This document shows, one piece after another, positions 1 through 5,667 of a DNA stretch of 8,825 nucleotides (positions are counted from its first letter, which is position 1; each line of letters opens with the position of its first letter). Source of the DNA: Candidatus Methanomethylicia archaeon (GTDB taxonomy: Archaea; Thermoproteota; Methanomethylicia; Methanomethylicales; Methanomethylicaceae). The DNA lies in NCBI GenBank assembly GCA_024464205.1, contig JANHAI010000033.1, positions 1 to 8,825 on the forward strand, given 5' to 3'. Position numbers and translations under genes: made by a program. The notes below the pieces were generated by a model. It saw only the letters and a list, made by a program, of their open reading frames with translations. It was not told the origin of the DNA and did no database searches.

Positions 1-392
1 CCATGAATCTTTGAGCACTCCCTAAAGCTCGCGTGCCCGCCATCAATGACGCTCAGCGCCGTGACCACATCACCAGGCGCCGTCATAGAATTGAAGAGCA
101 CCAGGTTTGACATCGTCCCGGATATCGGGACGTAGTTGACATGCTCTGCCCTGAAGACCCTCTTGGCCAGGTCTGTTGTAATGCCCTCAAGCTCATCCAC
201 ATAGCGCGTGCCTGAATAGAACCTGTTGTGGAGGAACCCTATCGCGTACCTGTTGCCCATGTCGGAGATCAGCATCTCCTTCACGGCTTTGCTCGAAACG
301 TTCTCGCTCGCTATTAGATTTATGCATGACCCGCGCCATGAAGTGTGCTCCTTGACAATGTCCCTGATTATGTTGACGTGCTTCATGCTCAT
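1..392 (-). CDS. glyA: Serine hydroxymethyltransferase, N-terminal part (3' end outside window)
   Basis: About 130 residues are present; the gene runs off the left edge. The enzyme is a PLP-dependent transferase that interconverts serine and glycine while loading a one-carbon unit on a folate or, in many archaea, a methanopterin-type carrier in the cytoplasm. The translation contains the family signature INLIASENVSSKAV near residues 24-37, then a GNRYA...RFYSGTRYVDELEG block and the SGTMSN and DGGH segments that shape the cofactor site. The PLP-binding lysine lies beyond the window. I chose ATG 392; ATG 386 two codons later and GTG 401 upstream are alternatives. A TATA-like box lies about 40 bases before the start, so it probably has its own short-leader transcript despite standing 76 bases behind the aCPSF2 gene. 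Confidence 0.92.
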   Translation of the reverse strand, partial: MSMKHVNIIRDIVKEHTSWRGSCINLIASENVSSKAVKEMLISDMGNRYAIGFLHNRFYSGTRYVDELEGITTDLAKRVFRAEHVNYVPISGTMSNLVLFNSMTAPGDVVTALSVIDGGHASFRECSKIH

Positions 393-430
393 ATGACCCA
401 CTCTAGACCAAATTGTGTTAGATGGGCTTC

Positions 431-439
431 TTTAAAAAG
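431..439 (-). promoter_or_regulatory. TATA-like box of glyA
   Basis: Read on the minus strand this is CCTTTTTAAA, preceded by a purine-rich stretch (ACAAA) that could serve as a BRE. A start of transcription about 25 bases further on would fall near 408 and give a leader of under 20 bases before ATG 392. Inferred from spacing and composition only. Confidence 0.5.
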
Positions 440-445
440 GTTTGT

Positions 446-453
446 AAAAAAGA
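446..453 (-). terminator. T-tract after the aCPSF2-like gene
   Basis: Sixteen bases after the stop codon of the nuclease gene the minus strand reads CTTTTTTAC, and a second T-run follows at 436-440. Archaeal RNA polymerase can terminate at such U-rich runs without a strong hairpin, and none is seen here. The second T-run overlaps the glyA TATA box. Confidence 0.4.
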
Positions 454-468
454 TGGAGATCGAAACCG

Positions 469-1728
469 TTAAAGCTTGAACCGGTCTCCCATGACAGGTG
501 CAAATGCCTCATGCCCCGTCTCCTGCTTTATCCTCTCGGCAAAATCAATGCACGAGGGGGCCTCCCCATGAACGCAGAGAACCTTCGGGTTCCCTCTAAA
601 GCTCTTCACTATGCTCATCAGATCGTTTTTGCCGCAATGCGACGAGAAGTCCACCCACTCCACCCTGCACTTGACTTTCTTCAGCTCGCCTGGCGGCCCA
701 TACTTGCCCTCGTCCATCAGTATCCTGCCTGGCGTCCCTGGCACTTGGTAAGAAACCAGTATGACGCCATCCTTCGGATCGTTCCTGACCTTCTCCATGT
801 ACCGCGTCGAAGCCCCGCCGCTGAGCATGCCCGAGGATGCTATGACTACGCCCGGTCTTTTCAGCGCCTTCTTCCTGTCCTTCTCTCCCTGTACCCATTT
901 GGCGCGGGACATCGCGTCCCTCAGCAGCTTCGGGTCGCGGAGCTCTTCAGGTCGGCTGGCTATCATCTTGGTCGCTGTCCTTGACATCCCGTCCAATGTT
1001 ATGTCGTACTTGAATCTGTTCTTTTGGAGTATGCAGAGGACCTCTTGTGACCTGCCCACTGAGAATGCCGGTATAAGAGCTATGCCTCCGCCCTCCACCA
1101 CCTCAGTCGCCGTCTCGACGAGCTTCTTTTCGCAGGCTTCCCTCGGCTCGTGCTCGACAGTGGCGTAAGTGCTCTCGATGATCGCCAGGTCCAGCTCGGG
1201 TAGGTCGATCCTCGCCCTGTTCAGCAGGGCTGTGTCTATCGTGTTGATGTCCCCCGAATACCAGATTCTCTTTCCCTCGAGATCTATGAGCGTGTTGACG
1301 CTGCCCGGTATGTGGCCCGAGCTCTGGAACTTCACGTCCGCCTCACCTATCTTGACTCTCTCCGAATTGATGTCTCGGCTCCTATCGATCATTGTCTTGA
1401 GCTCCAAAGCCTCAAAAGGAATGTAATACGAGGAGAGGTGGAGCAGATCCCTGATCAGGATGTCTGTGAGCTGCTTGGTGATGTTCTTCATGTAGATCGG
1501 CGGCGTCTCCGATATGAAGAAGAGGGGGGCTATACCCGAGTGATCAAGGTGGGCATGAGAAATTATGATGCCGTCAAGATCCTTTGGCGAAGTGGACAGC
1601 GGGAAAGCCGGCCTCTCCTCCTTCACAAGAACTCCATAGTCCAGGAGGATCTTCGTCTTGCTTCCCTTCACCTCAAAGCCAGATCTCCCGACTTCCTGCC
1701 CGGCGCCAAAGACCGTTACCTCAACCAT
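469..1728 (-). CDS. aCPSF2-type metallo-beta-lactamase/beta-CASP ribonuclease
   Basis: A 419-residue protein of the MBL-fold/beta-CASP nuclease family, related to the eukaryotic cleavage and polyadenylation factor CPSF73 and to RNase J. Family members act on RNA in the cytoplasm as endo- and/or 5'-3' exonucleases with two zinc ions. Visible ligands: HAHLDH at residues 58-63, H139 in the SSGHIPGS segment, and D160 in YSGD. Beta-CASP motifs follow: E185 (IIESTY, motif A), H364 (SSHCG, motif B) and H388 (VHGE, motif C). There is no N-terminal KH domain, which separates it from the larger aCPSF1, and the length fits aCPSF2; an RNase J assignment is less likely from the N-terminal sequence. The start is supported by an AGGAGG sequence 9 bases upstream. 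All catalytic residues are intact. Confidence 0.9.
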   Translation of the reverse strand: MVEVTVFGAGQEVGRSGFEVKGSKTKILLDYGVLVKEERPAFPLSTSPKDLDGIIISHAHLDHSGIAPLFFISETPPIYMKNITKQLTDILIRDLLHLSSYYIPFEALELKTMIDRSRDINSERVKIGEADVKFQSSGHIPGSVNTLIDLEGKRIWYSGDINTIDTALLNRARIDLPELDLAIIESTYATVEHEPREACEKKLVETATEVVEGGGIALIPAFSVGRSQEVLCILQKNRFKYDITLDGMSRTATKMIASRPEELRDPKLLRDAMSRAKWVQGEKDRKKALKRPGVVIASSGMLSGGASTRYMEKVRNDPKDGVILVSYQVPGTPGRILMDEGKYGPPGELKKVKCRVEWVDFSSHCGKNDLMSIVKSFRGNPKVLCVHGEAPSCIDFAERIKQETGHEAFAPVMGDRFKL

Positions 1729-1736
1729 GCCATCAA

Positions 1737-1789
1737 TCCTCCTAAATTAAATTATGATTACAGAAAAAGACTTCATCAGACTTAAATAC
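1737..1789 (-). promoter_or_regulatory. Promoter and Shine-Dalgarno of the aCPSF2-like gene
   Basis: On the minus strand a TATA-like box GTATTTAAG lies at 1789-1781. A start about 25 bases on, near 1757, gives a leader of about 30 bases that holds AGGAGGA (1743-1737), 9 bases before ATG 1728. An out-of-frame ATG at 1733 lies between the two and is badly spaced from the Shine-Dalgarno. Confidence 0.55.
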
Positions 1790-1856
1790 TCTTCTGATAT
1801 TAAAGCGACCGCATTTTGGATCATTTCAAAAAATGCCATTCCAATCAGGAAACATG

Positions 1857-1919
1857 CAATTGATTAGACTTGGTCGAGCCAACCGGCTTGTAATTGGCGA
1901 ACTCGGGAGTCGCCCTTTT
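1857..1919 (+). other. Structured intergenic block with a strong GC hairpin
   Basis: Positions 1896-1914 form GGCG-(A)-ACT / CGGG loop / AGT-CGCC, a seven-pair stem with one bulged A, followed by CTTTTC. Just before it, CAATT (1857-1861) can pair with AATTG (1892-1896) around a small AGCC/GGCT hairpin. The G/C-rich stem stands out from the AT-rich flanks. It belongs to no recognised coding region and lies between two outward-facing promoters. It could be a terminator-like element, a small RNA or a dispersed repeat. I could not match it to a tRNA or any RNA family. Confidence 0.3.
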
Positions 1920-1944
1920 CACCTAGTCAATATATCTGCAACAG

Positions 1945-1958
1945 GATACCCTTTATTA
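1945..1958 (+). promoter_or_regulatory. TATA-like box of the PAC2 gene
   Basis: GGATACC followed by CTTTATTA resembles an archaeal BRE/TATA pair. Twenty-five bases downstream is about 1980, leaving a leader of roughly 15 bases before ATG 1995. Inferred from composition and spacing. Confidence 0.4.
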
Positions 1959-1994
1959 GTAAGATCAAGTTATGATGGTTAAGGTTTGGTTCAA

Positions 1995-2708
1995 ATGACA
2001 ATCTCATTCCATATCAGTAAGAGGGACCTGAAAGGGTGCACGTTGATCACTGGCTTCCATGGGCTCGGAGCTACTGGCTTCATAGCTGTAAAGCATGCTG
2101 TCTCCTCGCTTAACGCCGAACTCATTGGCTACATCGAAACATCGCGCCTCCCGCCCTTCATCTCGACAGAGGAGAAGAGGCTCTCCCTCCCATTCGAAAT
2201 ATACAAGAAAGATAATTACGTCTTCGTTTTGACTAATGTGCCGCCCCACACAAAGGAGAGGCAAGAATATTCGAAGGCCCTCGCGGAGTGGGCCATGGAC
2301 CAGAAGTTCAAGGAGTGCATGCTCCTGGGCGGACTGGACAGCAGGCTGAAGCCCTCCGACGGCGATCGCATAAGGTGCACCGTGACAAAGGCTTACAAGC
2401 TCGACGAATCGCTCAACATACCTCTTCTGGAGAAGGGACTCTTCGTCGTTGGTCCGCTCGCGATCATGCTTGCAAGCTTTGAGATAGCCTCTTTCCCGGC
2501 CATTGCCCTCTTGCCCTATGCGAACCCCACGAGGCCTGATCCTCTCGCAGCGTCGGTGGCTGTGGAATACCTGAACAAGATAACCAACCTCTCTATGGAC
2601 GTTTCGCAGCTTGTCAACGATGCCCAGAGGATAGAGACTGAGATCCAGGAGTTCAACAAGCAGAGGCAAGAGCGGGGCAAGCCTGAGCATCATACCCTTT
2701 ACATCTAA
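1995..2708 (+). CDS. PAC2-family proteasome assembly chaperone, PbaB-like
   Basis: A 237-residue protein of the PAC2 family, which includes the archaeal proteasome assembly factors PbaA and PbaB. The N-terminal ITGFHGLGATGFIAVKH segment is the typical glycine-rich start. Also visible are the PPFIS segment, LLGGLDSR near the middle, and the C-terminal helical region after NPTRPDPLAA. The chain ends in Leu-Tyr-Ile, which fits the hydrophobic-Tyr-X (HbYX) rule for docking into the alpha-ring pockets of the 20S proteasome. An extension from TTG 1986 (MVQ-) is possible; ATG 1995 is preferred because it gives the standard short N-terminus and the upstream codons look noncoding. A seven-codon ORF from ATG 1975 ends in a TGA that overlaps this ATG. 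The gene stands alone and converges with the PHP gene. Confidence 0.85.
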   Translation: MTISFHISKRDLKGCTLITGFHGLGATGFIAVKHAVSSLNAELIGYIETSRLPPFISTEEKRLSLPFEIYKKDNYVFVLTNVPPHTKERQEYSKALAEWAMDQKFKECMLLGGLDSRLKPSDGDRIRCTVTKAYKLDESLNIPLLEKGLFVVGPLAIMLASFEIASFPAIALLPYANPTRPDPLAASVAVEYLNKITNLSMDVSQLVNDAQRIETEIQEFNKQRQERGKPEHHTLYI

Positions 2709-2715
2709 CCACTCG

Positions 2716-2730
2716 GCAGGGGTGACCTGC
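2716..2730. terminator. Hairpin between convergent PAC2 and PHP genes
   Basis: GCAGG, a five-base loop, then CCTGC, centred in the 25-base gap between two facing stop codons. It has no T-run on either side, so its role in ending transcription is uncertain. Confidence 0.3.
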
Positions 2731-2733
2731 GCC

Positions 2734-3336
2734 TCAGCGCATGGCGTTCTTTCCCCTCACCACTATCTTCGGGTCTTTTCTCAGCCCCTCTATGATAGAT
2801 CCGACGCTTCTCTCGCATTCTAAGACATTGACGACCGAGCCCACCTGGGATTTCTCGTGGGCATCGCTTCCCCCGACAGCGGGGAGGCCAAGGGCCCTCG
2901 CGAATTCCCTCGCCTGCCTGTTGGCGTCGTTGGAGCACTTTGCGTTCACTGTCTCTATTGCATCGACGTTGAGAATGCTCACCTTCTCGCCGACGGACAC
3001 CCTCCTTTCGTCGAATGGGTGGGGGGCAAGAATGAATCCGCCCTCGTTTCTCGCAGCCTCGACGACCTTGAAGGGATCCGCCATTATCGTCGGGTTCTCC
3101 AAACCCAGTATTATGAGATCGCCCAAGTCCGTTGTGACCTCAACGCCCGGAAGTATCAACATGTCCTTGAAAGCACTGCTGTTCTTGATCCTCCGATACC
3201 CCTCCATCGTGTCGTGGTCTGTTATTGCAACGGCATTAATGCCGGACAGCCTCATCTGCTCCAGTAGCTGGATCGGTGTTATTGTGCTGTCATGCGAGGA
3301 GTTGGTATGGACGTGCAAGTCAATGATCACTCTCAT
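2734..3336 (-). CDS. PHP-domain metal-dependent phosphoesterase
   Basis: A compact 200-residue, single-domain PHP protein with no polymerase or other added domain. The metal-binding set is complete: DLHVHT (H8, H10), TDHDT (D40-H41-D42), GVEVTT (E66), APHPF (H106), ETVNAK (E128 region) and GSDAH (D158, H160). Relatives hydrolyse phosphate esters, including 3',5'-bisnucleotides and RNA 5' ends, but the substrate cannot be read from the sequence. Its ATG overlaps the tgtA stop codon as ATGA, so it is very probably translated by coupling to tgtA and belongs to the same transcript. There is no signal peptide, so it should be cytoplasmic. Confidence 0.88.
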   Translation of the reverse strand: MRVIIDLHVHTNSSHDSTITPIQLLEQMRLSGINAVAITDHDTMEGYRRIKNSSAFKDMLILPGVEVTTDLGDLIILGLENPTIMADPFKVVEAARNEGGFILAPHPFDERRVSVGEKVSILNVDAIETVNAKCSNDANRQAREFARALGLPAVGGSDAHEKSQVGSVVNVLECERSVGSIIEGLRKDPKIVVRGKNAMR

Positions 3337-4856
3337 TTAGAAGCCCCCTCTGCACTCTCCAAGTCTTGTATTGTCTTGACAATCGAAGCCCCCTTTATTC
3401 TGATCAAGCCCGTTGGGTCTACGACTATTGCCTTCCTGTACTTGTTCTGGCTGATGAACTCCTCCAAGAGCTTTGAATAGACGTCGCAATCAAAATCGGA
3501 GCTCTCATATTGCGAAAGGGGAAAAGTCTCCGATAGCTCTGAAGGGACAACGCCAAATGGAGCCCCGTAATAGCAGACGTGGACTTTGCCGCTCTTGAGG
3601 AACGACGAAAGAGCGGAATGCGCGGAAGACTTGATGAAGGGCTTCTCAGGTGGGTTTGGGACAAATACGCCGATCTCTCTTGCTGGCGGCCTCATGTACC
3701 TGTCAATGATCCTGATCCTGTGCCTGAATACCTCAGGCCTGCTGAGCGAGGCTTGATCATAGATGAACACGCCCCTAACCTTCTTCCCAATAACCGGGTC
3801 GCCCTTCTCGAGGTACGCCTCGTACTCCCTGAGCCTCCTGAAGGCATCGTAAAGCCTAGGATGGGACCTGCAACGCCCCTCAACAAGCTCCCAGAGCGAG
3901 CCCTCTCTGATTGACTGCTTAATTGCCTTCACCTCCTGCATTGTGACATAGAGGTTGTGTCTGGCTATCGTCACTTCCCGCTGCATCTTGGGGAGTCCCT
4001 TCAGCTCATCGAGATCAGTTGAGCTGCAGACAGGGCAGCAGCAGGGCAGCTCGGTTAGGTCCTCGAGCCTGATCGTCCTGTTCGGCATCATGTATCTGTC
4101 ATCTTTCGCAAAAAGGGCATAAGCCGCAGAATCAAAGAGATCGCAGCCCAGCGCCACGACAAGCGGCAGGAGCATTGGGTGTCCTGCGCCAAAGAGGTGC
4201 AGGGGCCGTTCGGGAGGGAGCGCCTTCTTTGCAGTGACAATCATGTCTACTAGGGGGGCATAGTCGTACTCCTCCATAATCTGCACCGGGCTGCCAAGGG
4301 GGTGAAGATCATAGTCGAGGGTTCCCATCTCCCTTGCACTCCCCTCGACGAGGTCAAGGTACCTTCCGCCCTGGACTGGCCCCGCCCAGAGCATTGTGTC
4401 GTCCTCCCGGTAGGCGACACTCGCCTCTGCCCTCCTCACCGTCTCATGCACCGTGCGCTCGGCCTCCTCCCTCGAAGCGAAACCCCCGGTTGGGGTGTCC
4501 AATATAACCCCGATGTCGCTCCTTATTCTCTCCTGGAACCTGACTATCTCCTCCGGGTTCGTATCAACTCCGCCATAGATCAGGAGCTGGTACGCCCCAG
4601 AATCAGTCATTATGGGGCCGTCAAAGCCTGTTATCTGGTGGACGTCCCCGGCGCAAGTCCCGAAATGCTTCAGAATTAGGTACGAGTTCGTGATTATCAT
4701 ATTGAAGCCAAACTTATCCTTGAGCTCAGATGGGGGGATGCAGTTCCTTATTGGATTGACAACTGGCATCAGGCATGGCGTCTCCACTTTCCCTCTCCTT
4801 GTGTAGAATGTCCCTATCCTTCCTGCAAGATCCCTGTCTTTAACCTCAAAAGACAT
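3333..4856 (-). CDS. tgtA: Archaeosine tRNA-guanine transglycosylase, lacking a visible PUA domain
   Basis: The enzyme swaps guanine-15 in the tRNA D-loop for preQ0, the first step to archaeosine. Counting from ATG 4856 (507 residues), the TIM-barrel catalytic domain spans about 1-345 with MTDSGAYQ (D85), DTPTGG (D120) and the nucleophile-type DLFDSA (D242). The zinc site is C272-x-C274-xx-C277 plus H300, spaced as in the Pyrococcus enzyme. The C-terminal part keeps the YYGAPFGVVPSELSETFPLSQYE block (about 429-451). The protein ends about 55 residues later, without the roughly 75-residue PUA domain that closes full-length archaeal TgtA. The ATG 48 bases upstream is rejected: it lies in the end of the Sm-like gene and its hairpin. 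A GAGGCGGAG sequence precedes ATG 4856. Confidence 0.92.
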   Translation of the reverse strand: MSFEVKDRDLAGRIGTFYTRRGKVETPCLMPVVNPIRNCIPPSELKDKFGFNMIITNSYLILKHFGTCAGDVHQITGFDGPIMTDSGAYQLLIYGGVDTNPEEIVRFQERIRSDIGVILDTPTGGFASREEAERTVHETVRRAEASVAYREDDTMLWAGPVQGGRYLDLVEGSAREMGTLDYDLHPLGSPVQIMEEYDYAPLVDMIVTAKKALPPERPLHLFGAGHPMLLPLVVALGCDLFDSAAYALFAKDDRYMMPNRTIRLEDLTELPCCCPVCSSTDLDELKGLPKMQREVTIARHNLYVTMQEVKAIKQSIREGSLWELVEGRCRSHPRLYDAFRRLREYEAYLEKGDPVIGKKVRGVFIYDQASLSRPEVFRHRIRIIDRYMRPPAREIGVFVPNPPEKPFIKSSAHSALSSFLKSGKVHVCYYGAPFGVVPSELSETFPLSQYESSDFDCDVYSKLLEEFISQNKYRKAIVVDPTGLIRIKGASIVKTIQDLESAEGASK

Positions 4857-4872
4857 GATTTGGCTCCGCCTC

Positions 4873-4905
4873 AAAATAAAAAAGGGGCAGGTGCGATCAG
4901 GCACC
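4873..4905 (-). terminator. Hairpin and T-tract between the Sm-like gene and tgtA
   Basis: On the minus strand GGTGC (4905-4901) pairs with GCACC (4894-4890), then TGCCCC and a run reading TTTTTTATTTT at 4883-4873. The hairpin includes the stop codon of the Sm-like gene. The T-run ends about 16 bases before the tgtA start, so it may also act as that gene's TATA element. Confidence 0.5.
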
Positions 4906-5322
4906 TTTCATTTCAAGAACGTATGTGTCATAGACTTTCTTGACTCTCTCAACCATCGGCCCAGTCCCTTCAACGCCATCAACAGTAACTCTTATCCTCT
5001 CCATCACTGTGATGAAGCCCGCGTCCTCATAATACTTGACCATGTTAGGGAACATCTTCTGCAGCCGATCCGAAAGCCCTTTCATGTCGAACGGCTTTTC
5101 CTTCAGCAAGATCTCAGATATTGCGTCTCCCCTTATTATGGCCCTGGAATATTTCTCCTTGTTGACTGTCGCATCCTCAAGGCATATGGTCAGCGTTCCC
5201 GCCTCGTAGCCTATCAATTTGCCCTCATAAGAGGTCCCACGCACTGTCACTACTTTGACGCTCTTGTCAACGAATCCATTAAGCTCAGCTATGAACCTGC
5301 GTCCTCCACTGGTTACACTCAT
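4897..5322 (-). CDS. Sm-like (Lsm) archaeal RNA-binding protein with C-terminal domain
   Basis: A 141-residue protein with an N-terminal Sm fold. The Sm1 part runs from about residue 12 to 50 (ELNGFVDKSVKVVTVRG, YEGKLIGYEAGTLTICLEDA). The Sm2 part is RAIIRGDAISEILL at 60-73, with the I-x-RG signature that contributes to the U-rich RNA pocket. A further 65 residues form an alpha/beta tail (KPFDMKGLSDRLQKMFPNMV, then ITVMERIRVTVDG). Plain archaeal SmAPs are about 70-80 residues, so this is the longer two-domain form, resembling SmAP3 of Pyrobaculum. I chose ATG 5322 because GGTG lies 7 bases upstream and a TATA box at 5343-5354 would exclude the upstream ATG 5358 from the transcript. It is probably a ring-forming oligomer in the cytoplasm. 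Confidence 0.82.
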   Translation of the reverse strand: MSVTSGGRRFIAELNGFVDKSVKVVTVRGTSYEGKLIGYEAGTLTICLEDATVNKEKYSRAIIRGDAISEILLKEKPFDMKGLSDRLQKMFPNMVKYYEDAGFITVMERIRVTVDGVEGTGPMVERVKKVYDTYVLEMKGA

Positions 5323-5342
5323 CTCTTCACACCTACTCCTCC

Positions 5343-5354
5343 CCTTTATAAAAG
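5343..5354 (-). promoter_or_regulatory. TATA box of the Sm-like gene, nearly palindromic
   Basis: CTTTTATAAAGG on the minus strand, about 25 bases before ATG 5322, with AGGAG and GGTG between them. The element reads almost the same on the plus strand (CCTTTATAAAAG), so it could also drive transcription to the right. Confidence 0.6.
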
Positions 5355-5358
5355 GCAT

Positions 5359-5508
5359 TTATTTTACTTTTTGGAGGCAGGACCTTGACGAGCTCTGGCT
5401 TTTGCCTGCGACAGAGTGATCGTCTTCATTCAGGGGCGTGCCGTAGATATCAAAAAACTGACCCCCGGGAGTTGCCCCATCCCGCACATTTTCGCCCCAC
5501 TCCCTCAT
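5359..5508 (-). CDS. Possible small protein of 49 residues, unrecognised
   Basis: An open frame from ATG 5508 encodes a hydrophilic peptide beginning MREWGENVRDGATPGG and ending in a Ser/Lys-rich tail; it has no membrane segment. The codon choice (AGG, GAG, AGC, CTC) resembles the neighbours. Its stop TAA directly abuts ATG 5358. The frame stays open upstream into the antisense of the TFB gene, so the start is not defined by a stop. A weak TATA-like CATTTTAATGG lies at 5571-5580. No clear Shine-Dalgarno precedes the ATG, which itself sits in a CCTCA/TGAGG hairpin. I recognise no family. It may be chance. Confidence 0.22.
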   Translation of the reverse strand: MREWGENVRDGATPGGQFFDIYGTPLNEDDHSVAGKSQSSSRSCLQKVK

Positions 5509-5600
5509 TCTTAACTGAGGCCTACCAGCCTTTTTTGGATGGGCGTTCTCACACATAGCAGTATTGATGCCATTAAAATGAGAAGCATTCCTGAAAACTG

Positions 5601-5608
5601 TTTTATTG
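5601..5608 (+). promoter_or_regulatory. TATA-like box of the TFB gene
   Basis: TTTTATTG preceded by GAAAACTG. A start about 25 bases on, near 5630, gives a leader of about 38 bases with a weak GATGAG just before ATG 5668. Confidence 0.4.
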
Positions 5609-5667
5609 TGAAACATTGCATGGCTTGCGGGCAAGTCCCAGGAATAACACTTTGGGTATGATGAGCT

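Larger units (their letters stand above)
5355..5667. other. Intergenic interval between Sm-like and TFB genes
   Basis: About 310 bases with no convincing gene. It holds the weak minus-strand ORF given separately, a plus-strand AT-rich TTTATTTTA at 5358-5366, and a plus-strand hairpin AGGC-CTACCA-GCCT (5518-5531) directly followed by six T. A transcript started near 5385 and ended near 5537 would be about 150 bases long. I see no tRNA, box C/D pair, RNase P or SRP signature. Confidence 0.35.

Noticed and set aside
511..1785. Several plus-strand open frames opposite the aCPSF2-like gene
   Set aside because: The minus-strand protein has every beta-CASP catalytic motif; the plus frames are low-complexity or Arg/Leu-rich with no recognisable domain.
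1984..1999. GGTTCAAATGAC as the T-arm of a tRNA
   Set aside because: No acceptor, anticodon or D-arm can be built around it, and it is the start region of the PAC2 gene.
4857..4904. A 16-residue N-terminal extension of TgtA from ATG 4904
   Set aside because: It would overlap the end of the Sm-like gene and include its hairpin and T-run. The standard TgtA N-terminus begins at ATG 4856, with a purine-rich ribosome site before it.
5323..5358. A 12-residue N-terminal extension of the Sm-like protein from ATG 5358
   Set aside because: It spans the TATA box. ATG 5322 has GGTG at proper distance and gives the normal N-terminus.
5415..5465. A box C/D guide RNA (GTGATCG ... CTGA) on the plus strand
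   Set aside because: The C box has a mismatch at a key base, there is no C'/D' pair, and the flanking ends do not form a terminal stem.
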